From: Kushneria pakistanensis
Lineage (GTDB): Bacteria; Pseudomonadota; Gammaproteobacteria; Pseudomonadales; Halomonadaceae
Reading direction: 5' to 3'
NCBI RefSeq assembly: GCF_014652795.1
Contig: NZ_BMZM01000002.1
Location: forward strand, 870,025-934,024
Length of the DNA stretch: 64,000 nucleotides
Each line of letters starts with the position of its first letter. Position 1 is the stretch's first letter. Shown one piece after another: positions 19,767-30,275 of this stretch. A program made the translations under genes and the position numbers. The notes beneath the pieces were generated by a model that saw only the letters and a list, made by a program, of their open reading frames with translations, was not told the origin of the DNA and ran no database searches.

Positions 19767-20528
19767 CTATCCCATCGGCGCTTCACTGTCGCTGGCATCG
19801 ACCTTGAGCATGTGGCTCAGATCGAGCTGGATGTAGGTTTCGTCAAACTGCGCTTCGCGATAGAGGCGTTCGTAGTCGAGAATTTCCAGCATGCGGCGCT
19901 GTTTTCTCACCATGCCGTCCCGGGCCAGTTCGCTGAGCATGCGGCTGACATGCACGCTGGTCAGCCCAAGAAGGCTCGCCATGAGCTTCTGGTTCAGGGG
20001 GAACTCGAAGCGAAGACCCATATCGGGGCTGGTGTGCTTCAGGCGCAGATACATCTCGACGATGAAATGGGCGATTTTCATGCGCGCGCTGCAGTGCATG
20101 AGACTGGCGACACGCTCGGTCATCAGTGCCTGATCCCGCGAGGCGGTAGCAAAAAAGGCCGCCGAGAGCGCGCGTGACTGCTGGCAGGCCTCCAGGATGT
20201 AGCGATAGGGGAAGGCACAGACGGTGCCATCGGTCATCATGCGCACATCGGTCAGATGGCGACCGAAGGTGAAGTCACGCAGCCCGATGATGTCGCCGGG
20301 CGTGAAAATCTCGACCACCTTCATCTCGCCCATCAGGGAAATCTTGTAGGCATAGGCCCAGCCGCTTTGCAGCGTGTAGAGGGTTTGCGTGGGCTCGCGA
20401 AAATGCCAGAGACTCTCGTGCCGCCTGACGTTTCGAGCGTCCCTCTCAAACTGTGCCAGTATGTCCTTTTCGTGGTCGCTGAGTGCAATCAGATTGTTGA
20501 AGTTTTCAACGATACAGCCATGACCCAT
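19767..20528 (-). CDS. Crp/Fnr-family transcription regulator
   Basis: This 253-residue protein has an N-terminal cyclic-nucleotide-type beta barrel (about residues 20-140; LYTLQSGWAYAYK, FTPGDIIGLRDF) and a C-terminal winged helix with the helix-turn-helix NQKLMASLLGLTSVHVSRMLSEL. It lacks the FNR cysteine cluster, and the cAMP-pocket arginine-serine pair of Crp is not apparent, so the signal is unknown. Two in-frame ATGs are available; 20528 is chosen because CAGGAG sits six bases upstream of it but directly against the one at 20534. It is divergent from gnd. Confidence 0.87.
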   Translation of the reverse strand: MGHGCIVENFNNLIALSDHEKDILAQFERDARNVRRHESLWHFREPTQTLYTLQSGWAYAYKISLMGEMKVVEIFTPGDIIGLRDFTFGRHLTDVRMMTDGTVCAFPYRYILEACQQSRALSAAFFATASRDQALMTERVASLMHCSARMKIAHFIVEMYLRLKHTSPDMGLRFEFPLNQKLMASLLGLTSVHVSRMLSELARDGMVRKQRRMLEILDYERLYREAQFDETYIQLDLSHMLKVDASDSEAPMG

Positions 20529-20935
20529 CGTCATCTCCTGCTGTGTCCGCCCCGTGTGAATGATACGTCCAGGTGAGGGTGTGACGGGTGATCGTGCAGG
20601 GCTGGCTCGCGTGTACCGTGAGCCTCTTTCACTTTTGTTTATGTAGATTAGTTTTTTTTATATTGATCATGCATTGAGCATGGCCCATGTAGCACAGGTT
20701 CACCACCTCTGAGGTTATGAGGATGACGAAATGATCATCCGTGCGTAGTTTGTGCACCTTTGGGCAGGGACAATCGCGACGCGCTCTGCCAGACTGGCCT
20801 GTCACCGTGTTCGCGTGGCACATTCTTCAAGCGACAGCATGCTGTCCATCCCCCTGTGGGGCATCAGGACGCGTAGCAGTGCCGCAGCGCTGGTAACGTG
20901 TCGTAGTTCAATGACTGCTGGAGTAGTGAAAGGCA
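20529..20935. other. Intergenic region between the Crp/Fnr-type gene and gnd
   Basis: About 400 bases with no gene that I can support. An AT-rich block (20628-20680, including an eight-T run) is a likely promoter area. A six-base inverted repeat GGATGA/TCATCC lies at 20721-20740. It should carry promoters for both divergent genes, and the regulator may act on gnd, but no site can be assigned. Confidence 0.5.
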
Positions 20936-22348
20936 ATGACCAGACAACAGATTGGTGTCATGGGAATGGCAGTAATGGGGCGTAACCTGGCGCTCAATAT
21001 CGAAAGCCGTGGTTATACGGTGTCGATCTATAACCGTTCCTCTGAGAAAACCGACGAAGTGCTGGCTGACAATCCCGACAGCAAGCTGGTCCCCTTCTAT
21101 GACATCGAGACGTTTGTAGCGTCTCTGGAGAAGCCGCGACGCATCCTGCTGATGGTGGCTGCCGGTGCGCCCACGGACAAGACCATCGAGTCCCTGAAGC
21201 CGTATCTGGATAAAGGCGATATCCTGATCGACGGGGGCAACACCTACTATCCGGATACCATCCGCCGTAACCGCGAGCTTTCCGAGGCAGGCCTGAACTT
21301 CATCGGTACCGGCGTTTCCGGTGGCGAGGAAGGCGCGCTCAAGGGCCCCTCGATCATGCCCAGCGGTCAGCGCGAAGCCTATGACATGGTCGCGCCGATC
21401 CTTGAAAAGATCGCCGCGCGCGCCGAAGACGGCGAGCCCTGCGTCAACTATGTCGGTCCCGACGGCGCCGGTCACTACGTCAAGATGGTGCACAACGGCA
21501 TCGAATACGGTGACATGCAGCTCATCAGCGAAGCCTACGCCATCCTCAAGGACGGCCTGGGGCTGTCCAACGACGAGCTGGCCGATGTCTTTGCCGAGTG
21601 GAATGAAGGCGAGCTCGACAGCTACCTGATCGACATCACCGCACGCATCTTCAAAAAGCGTGACGAAAACGGCGAGTACGTGGTCGACACGATCCTTGAC
21701 TCGGCAGGGCAGAAAGGCACCGGCAAGTGGACCAGCAAGAGCGCGCTGGATCTGGGCGTGCCGCTGCCGCTGATCACCGAGTCCGTCTTTGCCCGCTTCA
21801 TCTCTTCTCTCAAGGAAGAGCGCGTGGCGGCATCAAAGGTCCTCAAGGGCCCGGCCGAGAAGCCCTTTGAAGGCGACCGTGCCGAGTTCATCGAGAAGGT
21901 GCGTCAGGCGCTTTATTTCAGCAAGATCGCCTCCTACGCCCAGGGCTTTGCCCAGATGCGTGCAGCAAGCGATGATTACAACTGGAATCTTGATTACGGT
22001 CAGGTGGCCAAGCTCTTCCGCGCCGGCTGCATCATCCGTGCCCGCTTCCTGCAGAAGATCACCGATGCCTATCAGGAGCAGCCGGCACTGGCGAACCTGC
22101 TGATGGCGCCGTATTTCTCCGACATCGCCGACCGCTACCAGCAGTCGCTGCGTGACGTGATCAGCCATGCGGTGCAAAACGGCATCCCGGTGCCGACCTT
22201 CTCCTCTGCCGTGGCCTACTACGACAGCTACCGCAGCGAGAAGCTGCCGGCCAATCTGGTCCAGGCCCAGCGTGACTTCTTCGGTGCCCACACTTACAAG
22301 CGTCTGGATCGCGAAGGCGTCTTCCACACCGAGTGGCTCGACAAGTAA
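20936..22348 (+). CDS. gnd: 6-phosphogluconate dehydrogenase, decarboxylating
   Basis: This 470-residue enzyme oxidises 6-phosphogluconate to ribulose 5-phosphate with NADP+ in the oxidative pentose phosphate route. The N-terminal Rossmann motif is [16 protein letters not shown] (usual GLAVMG type); NRSSEKT provides the NADP phosphate contact. The catalytic region reads [21 protein letters not shown], with the lysine in [16 protein letters not shown]. The C-terminus has SYAQGFAQM and the tail [19 protein letters not shown]. Length matches E. coli Gnd (468). It is a single gene with a strong terminator; it would connect to the gluconate genes at 35-42 kb. Confidence 0.97.
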   Translation: MTRQQIGVMGMAVMGRNLALNIESRGYTVSIYNRSSEKTDEVLADNPDSKLVPFYDIETFVASLEKPRRILLMVAAGAPTDKTIESLKPYLDKGDILIDGGNTYYPDTIRRNRELSEAGLNFIGTGVSGGEEGALKGPSIMPSGQREAYDMVAPILEKIAARAEDGEPCVNYVGPDGAGHYVKMVHNGIEYGDMQLISEAYAILKDGLGLSNDELADVFAEWNEGELDSYLIDITARIFKKRDENGEYVVDTILDSAGQKGTGKWTSKSALDLGVPLPLITESVFARFISSLKEERVAASKVLKGPAEKPFEGDRAEFIEKVRQALYFSKIASYAQGFAQMRAASDDYNWNLDYGQVAKLFRAGCIIRARFLQKITDAYQEQPALANLLMAPYFSDIADRYQQSLRDVISHAVQNGIPVPTFSSAVAYYDSYRSEKLPANLVQAQRDFFGAHTYKRLDREGVFHTEWLDK

Positions 22349-22371
22349 GCTCAAGGCGCTTTTGTGTACTC

Positions 22372-22401
22372 AAACCCCGCGGTGCGCCGCGGGGTTTTTT
22401 T
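22372..22401 (+). terminator. Rho-independent terminator of gnd
   Basis: AAACCCCGCGG and CCGCGGGGTTT pair around a TGCG loop, followed by further T residues: a textbook terminator. Confidence 0.9.
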
Positions 22402-22543
22402 ATGCCAACGCCAGGGCATCACTTCGGCCATGGGCCATCAGGGCCTCGATCAGCGCCACGCCACCACCGGGCAGAGCGATGACGCGCGCCTTGTCATCAA
22501 TGCAGCCCTCAGTGGGGTGCGCCCGGCGGTCTGCGGCGCTTTT
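22400..22543 (-). pseudogene. Orphan coding-like fragment (C-terminal remnant of an unknown gene)
   Basis: After the MFS gene stop at 22509 a different minus-strand frame stays open to a TAA at 22400-22402 and reads DDKARVIALPGGGVALIEAL, then MAHGRSDALALA. Codon third positions are strongly G/C like real genes here, but no credible start or ribosome site exists: the frame opens only inside the MFS 3' end. I read it as the surviving 3' end of a deleted gene, perhaps one that once belonged to the siderophore cluster. A frameshift at the MFS end is the alternative. The family is not recognised. Confidence 0.3.
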
Positions 22544-23864
22544 TCAGTGCCATCCCCATGGCGGCCAGCAGCGCGATGGTCGCGGCCAGCACCAGCGCCC
22601 ATGTCGGGTCGCTGTCGGCCCTGAGCAGATAGCCTGACCAGGTGCCCGCCAGCATGAAAAGCGAGGCCAGTGAAAAGGCGATGCCGACCATGTCGGGATA
22701 TCGTCTGCCGGCAAAGCGTTTCTGTCGGGCACAGAGGTTGGCCACGTTGCAGTAGGCGGCCGCGAGATAAAGCAGGAAATTAAGCAGCATGTAGACGCAA
22801 AGTACCGGCAGCGACAGATCATTGCCGTACACCAGCACCATGACCAGCGTGATCAGCTCGTCGATCGCTACGATGAACAGGGCCACCGTCACGTGCCGGC
22901 GATAGCGCCCCAGGTGTTTCAAGGCATAAAACAAAAGCGGCCCGACCATTGAACCCAGCCCGCCGAACACGCCCGCCACGGCCACGATCCCGCTCTTGTT
23001 GTCGGCCCCGGCGGCCAGCCACAGCGGTATGTAGTAAAGAAAAAGTCCCATGGACAGGTAGACCAGCGGCGTGGTCATGGGCGAGCTGGCAGACAGACAG
23101 AATATCCGGCCGCGAAAATACCTCAGCCCTTCAAGCAGATTGAGCCGCGATGCGTCGCTGCCTTCGAGCGCCTGTCGAGGCTGGCCGGTGGTCAGGACGG
23201 TATCGCGCTTCATGGCCGCCCAGCGACAGACAAACGAGACCAGCGTCATCGCCAGATTGATGCCAAGCACCAGCGTAATGGAGTCATCAATCAGCCAGCT
23301 CCCCAGCGGTCGGCCGATCACCAGTGTGGCAAGGGTCAGAAAGCTCAGGGAAAGGGCGTTGAAACTGACGGCGGTTCGTTCCGATTCAAGCAGCAGGGCG
23401 CCGGCGTAGGTGCCGTTGGCGATGCTGGTAATGACCGGGATTACGGAGGTCAGGATGATGTAGGTGATCAACACGATCGACGTGGACAGCGACCCCTCAT
23501 ACAGCAGCCACAGCGCCAGAATCGTGATGACCATGTCGTAGACTTCACAGATCAATAACACCCGGTAGGGCGAGTAGGGACCGAGCAGTCTTGCCATGAC
23601 ATAGGCGCAGGCGCTGATGACCCGGGAAAAGGTGGTGTACAGCGCAATCCAGGCCGGGGAGAGCATGCCCACCGCGACCAGCGTCGGAACGGCACCCTCA
23701 ACAACGGATGAGCCGGAATAGGAAAACATCAACCCCAGTAGCATGAGTACATGGGGTTGTCGTAAAAGCCCTGACAGTGTCGGACGGGATGGCTTACGGA
23801 TGGGCCCTGCCCTCGCGCCAGTAGCCCATGGCGGACACCTGTCGTTTGGGCAGGGCCAGCTCAT
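22509..23864 (-). CDS. MFS transporter of the siderophore island
   Basis: This inner-membrane protein of about 410-450 residues has roughly 12 membrane segments and an MFS shape, with a central cytoplasmic stretch (MKRDTVLTTGQPRQALEGSD) and a basic C-terminal tail (KKRRRPPGAPH). It overlaps the end of the siderophore-interacting reductase gene, so it belongs to the same operon and probably carries siderophores or related compounds, direction unknown. The start is uncertain: the frame opens at ATG 23864, which has no ribosome site and would overlap the upstream gene by 71 bases, while ATG 23744 opens right at the first membrane segment. Confidence 0.75.
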   Translation of the reverse strand: MSWPCPNDRCPPWATGARAGPIRKPSRPTLSGLLRQPHVLMLLGLMFSYSGSSVVEGAVPTLVAVGMLSPAWIALYTTFSRVISACAYVMARLLGPYSPYRVLLICEVYDMVITILALWLLYEGSLSTSIVLITYIILTSVIPVITSIANGTYAGALLLESERTAVSFNALSLSFLTLATLVIGRPLGSWLIDDSITLVLGINLAMTLVSFVCRWAAMKRDTVLTTGQPRQALEGSDASRLNLLEGLRYFRGRIFCLSASSPMTTPLVYLSMGLFLYYIPLWLAAGADNKSGIVAVAGVFGGLGSMVGPLLFYALKHLGRYRRHVTVALFIVAIDELITLVMVLVYGNDLSLPVLCVYMLLNFLLYLAAAYCNVANLCARQKRFAGRRYPDMVGIAFSLASLFMLAGTWSGYLLRADSDPTWALVLAATIALLAAMGMALKKRRRPPGAPH

Positions 23865-24720
23865 CGATCAGATAGCGGCGAATATCGAGACAGACCCGGG
23901 ATTCGGAGGCGATCCAGGCATAAAAGCTGTCGCCGGATTCGGGCATGGAAGCCTCCCAGAGGACCTCTTCATCGATATCGATGGCGAGCTCGGCGCTGGC
24001 AGCAGACGCCTCCGAGATCGATGGCTGCTTCAGCGGCAGGGTGCGCACGGCCCGGCAAAGCCCTTCGCCGTGACAGCACCGGGTCTCCTCCCGCGGCAGC
24101 CAGACGGCATCGATCCACTGCGGGATACAGCGACAGTCCGCTTTCAAGGGCACCTCGAGAAGCGCCTGCACCCGGGGCTTGGGCGCATCGGCAAAACGCG
24201 CGTCGAGCTCCTCGATGATCCCCATGACAGCAGGCAGGGCAGTTTCATCGGCGACCAGCAGAAGATGCTCGATATTGGCAGGCGGTCGCCACTCGCAGCC
24301 GATGGCCCTGCCGGTGTAGTGGATACAGGGGGCATTGATCGAGAGGGCATCCCCCGGACGGGCTCTGCTTGCCCAGCGCGAGGCGGGGCCGGTATCGCCG
24401 TGCAGCACAAACTCGATATCCAGCTCCTTTTGCTCCGGGCGGACCGCGCGAATCGTATAGGTTCGCATGGGCGGGCGCTGCTCGGGCGCCATGGTTTTAT
24501 AGGCGCTGTACCAGTCCTCGGCCTCGGCAAATCGTGCCGCCATGCCGGTACTGCCTTCACCAGACGGCGGAAAAAAGAGCTTCACCCGCTGATCCGGCGC
24601 AAACGTCGTGGCAGTATCCAGATCACCGGCCGTGAAGGTGAAATTCACCATGGACGGTGAGATCTGCTCTCGTCGCTTGAGCGTCATGTCAAAAAGCCGG
24701 TAGGCCGTCGTTGCTGGCAT
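23794..24720 (-). CDS. Siderophore-interacting protein (FAD-dependent ferric-siderophore reductase)
   Basis: This 308-residue cytoplasmic flavoprotein of the ViuB/SIP family releases iron from imported siderophores by reduction. An FAD-binding beta barrel fills about residues 10-140 (FAPDQRVKLFFPP, RTYTIRAVRPEQKELDIEFV, where RxYT contacts FAD). The NAD(P)H-type domain follows, with HLLLVADETALPAVMGIIEEL, and the C-terminal family segment is FYAWIASESRVCLDIRRYL. The ATG at 24720 has no strong ribosome site. A Fur-like box lies upstream and the MFS gene overlaps its 3' end, so it is likely iron-repressed. Confidence 0.92.
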   Translation of the reverse strand: MPATTAYRLFDMTLKRREQISPSMVNFTFTAGDLDTATTFAPDQRVKLFFPPSGEGSTGMAARFAEAEDWYSAYKTMAPEQRPPMRTYTIRAVRPEQKELDIEFVLHGDTGPASRWASRARPGDALSINAPCIHYTGRAIGCEWRPPANIEHLLLVADETALPAVMGIIEELDARFADAPKPRVQALLEVPLKADCRCIPQWIDAVWLPREETRCCHGEGLCRAVRTLPLKQPSISEASAASAELAIDIDEEVLWEASMPESGDSFYAWIASESRVCLDIRRYLIDELALPKRQVSAMGYWREGRAHP

Positions 24721-24765
24721 GTTGGTAACACCTGAGTGTAGGGGGCCGCATCGCCTGAAAAAGAA

Positions 24766-24780
24766 TAATAATATTTCTCA
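24766..24780 (-). promoter_or_regulatory. Probable Fur box of the siderophore reductase operon
   Basis: On the minus strand TGAGAAATATTATTA matches the 7-1-7 Fur consensus TGATAAT-N-ATTATCA at 11 of 14 positions, 46 bases upstream of the SIP start. It lies in an AT-rich stretch suitable for a promoter. Confidence 0.55.
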
Positions 24781-24801
24781 TTTGGGTTCAAGGCATTGGC
24801 C

Positions 24802-24897
24802 ATGAAATTTAACGCTGTCCGAGTGCTGACAAGAGTGCTGTCGCGTCATCACTGGCACCGTGTGCGCCGCCGGGCATCGTCACCCGACGGCGCTTTT
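24802..24897 (+). other. Possible short leader ORF or small RNA with terminator-like hairpin
   Basis: An ATG at 24802 has AAGG eight bases upstream and opens a frame with RVLTRVLSRHHWHRVRRR. At 24864-24897 a GC-rich stem (GCGCCG.CGGG with CCCG.CGGCGC, one internal mismatch) ends in TTTT. The pieces could be an attenuating leader or a Fur-controlled small RNA of about 100 bases starting near the Fur-like box at 24766. The frame itself stays open through to 25011, across the receptor's Fur box, which argues against a plain 69-residue protein. No known leader or sRNA family is recognised. Confidence 0.25.
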
Positions 24898-24976
24898 GAG
24901 CGTCGGGTCAGCCCCTCCATGCGATGCTGGAGCAGGGCATGGCGCTCAAGCAGCAGCAATGACCATTGCACACAAA

Positions 24977-24991
24977 TGATAATAATTATCT
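24977..24991 (+). promoter_or_regulatory. Fur box upstream of the TonB-dependent receptor
   Basis: TGATAATAATTATCT matches the 7-1-7 Fur consensus at 13 of 14 arm positions and lies 83 bases before the receptor start. This strongly suggests iron-dependent repression by Fur. Confidence 0.8.
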
Positions 24992-25074
24992 TTTGCAAAC
25001 GCGTTGAATAACGATTAAAAGAGGGCCGGCATTGAGCAACGTATCTTTCTCAAGTCAGGGGAGCCGTCCTTCCA

Positions 25075-27276
25075 ATGTTATCCAGCAGGTACTTCAGGGG
25101 ATCCGTGAAATATCTTTACCGGGCGCCGCTTTTTGCCGGTGTCGTGCTGAGCGGATGGACGGTCAGTGCACTGGTCGGGTCGGCGCAGGCTGACGATCAG
25201 GACGCGGACACCATGGTGATTACCGGAGACAACCTGTCGGATGTCGACGGCCCGACCCGGGGGTATACCGCGCAGGCCAGCGAGGCCGGTACCAAAACGG
25301 CCACGCCACTGGCCGAGACGGCGCGCACCATCAACGTGGTCACGCGTCAGCAGCTCGATGATCAGGGCGTGAACAACGTCAACGACGCCCTGCTCTATAC
25401 GCCGGGCGCCTTTACCGGGCTTGCAGGCGCCTCCAAACGTTCGGACGTGGTGTCGCTGCGCGGTTTTCACGGCGGCGACGTGGACAACACCTTTCTTGAC
25501 GGGCTGCGACTGCAGTCGGACCCCGGCGCCTACTCGGCCATGCAGATTGACCCGTTCTTTCTGGAGCGCATGGACGTGGTCAAGGGGCCGGCGTCCTCGC
25601 TGTATGGCCGGACCATGCCGGGCGGCATGGTGTCACTGACCACCAAAAAGCCGCAGTCAGAGCAGCAGGGCCTGTTTCGACTGTATGGCGGCAGCTTCGA
25701 CACCTACGGGGCCGGGATCGACATGACCGGTCCCCTGAGTGATCCAGGCCAGGGGGCCTATCGCGTCACGGCACTGGGGAGTAGTTCCGATACCCAGTTC
25801 GATCTTGCCAAACGCGAGCGCTACGCGGTCATGCCACAGCTGACGCTTTATCCGGATGACGACACCGACCTCACGCTACAGGCCTATCTTCAGCATGACC
25901 CGGCCGGCGACTATCACGGTGCGGTGCCCTATGACCTGAGCGTCAGCGGCGCGCGCTTTGGCGGCACGGTTGATGCCTCCTGGTCGGATGCTGACCCGGC
26001 CAACGACGTTTTCAGGCGCAACCAGCGCCTTTTCTCCTATCAGCTGCAGCACCGTTTCAGCGATAACCTGACGTTCAATTCGCGCTCGCGCTACACCAGC
26101 ATGGATGTGACGGTGGGGCAGGTTTATCAGGCCGGTTTCACGGGCAACGGCGCGGAACTGGCGCGCTATTACTCGGGGGCGGATGAAGATCTGCAGGCCT
26201 TCTCGACGGACAACAATCTGCAGTACGAGCTCATGACAGGCGAGGTAGCGCACACGCTGCTTGCAGGCGTTGACTATCAGCGCCGTAAAAATGATGTGAA
26301 ATTCAGTAGTGCCGGCGCCAGAGCACTTGATCCCTTCAGTCCGGATTATTCGGGCAATGCCCTGACCACTGCGCCGAACAGGGATAGCGACGACACTCGC
26401 AGGGTGCAGCAGGGCGGGGTCTATCTGCAGGATCAGATGCGCTGGAATCGCTGGGACCTGACGCTGGGTGGCCGCCAGGACTTTCTGGATCGCAGGGATC
26501 ACTCGCATCTGAGTGGCGCCACCGACAGCCGCAGCGACAAGGCGTTCTCGGGCAGCGCGTCTCTGATGTATCGCTTCGATTCAGGGGTGGCGCCTTATTA
26601 CTCCTACAGCGAGGCGTTCAATCCCAGCCCGGACTCCTCGGTGGACGGCGCCGTGCCGGACCCGGTGAAAAGCCATCAGCACGAGATCGGCGTCAAGTAT
26701 CAGCCGCCCGGGACGCGTGATCTCTATCAGATCGCCTTTTATGACCTGACCCAGGAAAACGTGCAGCAACGTACCAGTGTCAGCCCGGTGACCTATATCA
26801 GCGCCGGTGACATTCGCTCGCGAGGCGTTGAGCTTTCTGCCAGCGCGGCGCTCACCGAGCGGCTGAATGTGCTGGCGGGATACAGCTACAACGATATCGA
26901 ATATCGCGACAGCGTCAGTCAGGGCGGCGTCAATATCGAATCCGGCAGGACCCCGGTGCTCTCGCCCGAGCAGACGGCGTCACTGTGGATGCAGTACGAC
27001 TTTCCGCGCGGCATTCGCGGCGGCGTTGGCGGTCGCTATGTCAAGGGCAGCTACGCCAACGCTGAAAACACGCGCAAAACCGATGACTACACGCTGGCCG
27101 ATGCCTTCGTGAGTGTCGATCTGGGCGAGTTCTCCCACGAGTTGGATGGCGCCACGCTCAAGCTCAACGCCACCAACCTGTTCGATAAAAAGCATGTCAC
27201 GGGCTGCTTTAACGAGAGCTACTGCTATTTCGGCGATGAGCGCCAGGTGACCGCGACGCTGGACTACCGTTTCTAG
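25075..27276 (+). CDS. TonB-dependent siderophore receptor (FhuA/FoxA-like)
   Basis: This 733-residue outer-membrane receptor imports ferric siderophores using TonB energy. A signal peptide spans about residues 1-39 (cut near GSAQADD), the TonB box is probably DTMVITGD, and the plug domain (about 70-190) includes TINVVTRQQLDDQG, VSLRGF and VVKGPASSLYGRTMPGG. The 22-strand barrel ends LDYRF with terminal phenylalanine. The region CFNESYCYFGDERQV near the end resembles hydroxamate receptors of the FhuA/FoxA group, so a hydroxamate ligand is my guess. ATG 25075 has AGGGGAG upstream and a Fur box further up. Confidence 0.92.
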   Translation: MLSSRYFRGSVKYLYRAPLFAGVVLSGWTVSALVGSAQADDQDADTMVITGDNLSDVDGPTRGYTAQASEAGTKTATPLAETARTINVVTRQQLDDQGVNNVNDALLYTPGAFTGLAGASKRSDVVSLRGFHGGDVDNTFLDGLRLQSDPGAYSAMQIDPFFLERMDVVKGPASSLYGRTMPGGMVSLTTKKPQSEQQGLFRLYGGSFDTYGAGIDMTGPLSDPGQGAYRVTALGSSSDTQFDLAKRERYAVMPQLTLYPDDDTDLTLQAYLQHDPAGDYHGAVPYDLSVSGARFGGTVDASWSDADPANDVFRRNQRLFSYQLQHRFSDNLTFNSRSRYTSMDVTVGQVYQAGFTGNGAELARYYSGADEDLQAFSTDNNLQYELMTGEVAHTLLAGVDYQRRKNDVKFSSAGARALDPFSPDYSGNALTTAPNRDSDDTRRVQQGGVYLQDQMRWNRWDLTLGGRQDFLDRRDHSHLSGATDSRSDKAFSGSASLMYRFDSGVAPYYSYSEAFNPSPDSSVDGAVPDPVKSHQHEIGVKYQPPGTRDLYQIAFYDLTQENVQQRTSVSPVTYISAGDIRSRGVELSASAALTERLNVLAGYSYNDIEYRDSVSQGGVNIESGRTPVLSPEQTASLWMQYDFPRGIRGGVGGRYVKGSYANAENTRKTDDYTLADAFVSVDLGEFSHELDGATLKLNATNLFDKKHVTGCFNESYCYFGDERQVTATLDYRF

Positions 27277-27285
27277 GTCATGCGT

Positions 27286-27307
27286 GCCCCGGCACTGGCG
27301 CCGGGGC
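27286..27307 (+). terminator. Hairpin after the TonB-dependent receptor
   Basis: GCCCCGGC and GCCGGGGC pair around a six-base loop ten bases after the stop codon. There is no T tract, so termination is only moderately supported. Confidence 0.45.
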
Positions 27308-27362
27308 GGCGTGGAAATGCCATACTGGGTGCTTGTGTTATCCACACCTGATGAGCCCTGTC

Positions 27363-29596
<2,234 letters not shown>

Positions 29597-29624
29597 GACG
29601 GCGATTGCCTCTGGAGTCATGGCA

Positions 29625-30275
29625 ATGAAGACCCTGCTCACTCTCTGGAACCATCTCGAAGAGGGCCTGGTGGCCCTCTTTCTGACGGCCATGACGCTGA
29701 TCACGTTTGTCTACGTGATGTTCAATAACCTCTATGTGGTGTTCTACGTCGGCGCCGATGCGTTCCCGGCGCTGGAAGGCCCGCTCTTTGCCATCGGTGA
29801 TGTGCTGCTGGACACGGCCCAGGCCATGACCTGGAGCTCGGCGATGACGCGGGCTTGTTTCGGCTGGCTGATCTTTTTAGGCATTTCCTACGGCATTCGC
29901 ACCGGTGCCCACATTGGCGTCGATCTGCTGGTACGGACCTTCAGCGCACCGCTCAAGCGCGTGTGTTCGATACTCGTGCTGCTGATCGTGCTGGGCTATG
30001 CGGTGCTGATGATGGTATCGAGCTATGACTGGGTGAAGGCGCTGCATGATGCTGGGCTGGGCGCGGAGGATCTCGATGGCTTCCATATCATGCAGTGGCA
30101 TATCACGATGATCGTGCCGCTTGGCTTTGCTCTGGTGATCGCGCGTCTGGTGGAAGCGTTTGTGCTGACCCTGCGCGGGAAACAAAACGGTCTGCAGATG
30201 GCGGATGAAGCCGCCGATGCGCTCAAGCTGGCGACCGACGTCAACCCTGACGTCGCGAAGGAATCACGGTCATGA
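29625..30275 (+). CDS. dctQ: TRAP transporter small membrane subunit (DctQ family)
   Basis: This 216-residue subunit has four hydrophobic segments, the usual DctQ topology, with the conserved cytoplasmic-loop segment GISYGIRTGAHIGVDLLV near residue 90. It is longer than many DctQ proteins because of extra residues between the first two helices and a charged C-terminal tail. The frame opens at 29586, inside dctP; the ATG at 29625 is preferred as GGAG lies eight bases upstream. Its TGA overlaps the ATG of dctM by four bases, implying coupled translation. Confidence 0.9.
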   Translation: MKTLLTLWNHLEEGLVALFLTAMTLITFVYVMFNNLYVVFYVGADAFPALEGPLFAIGDVLLDTAQAMTWSSAMTRACFGWLIFLGISYGIRTGAHIGVDLLVRTFSAPLKRVCSILVLLIVLGYAVLMMVSSYDWVKALHDAGLGAEDLDGFHIMQWHITMIVPLGFALVIARLVEAFVLTLRGKQNGLQMADEAADALKLATDVNPDVAKESRS

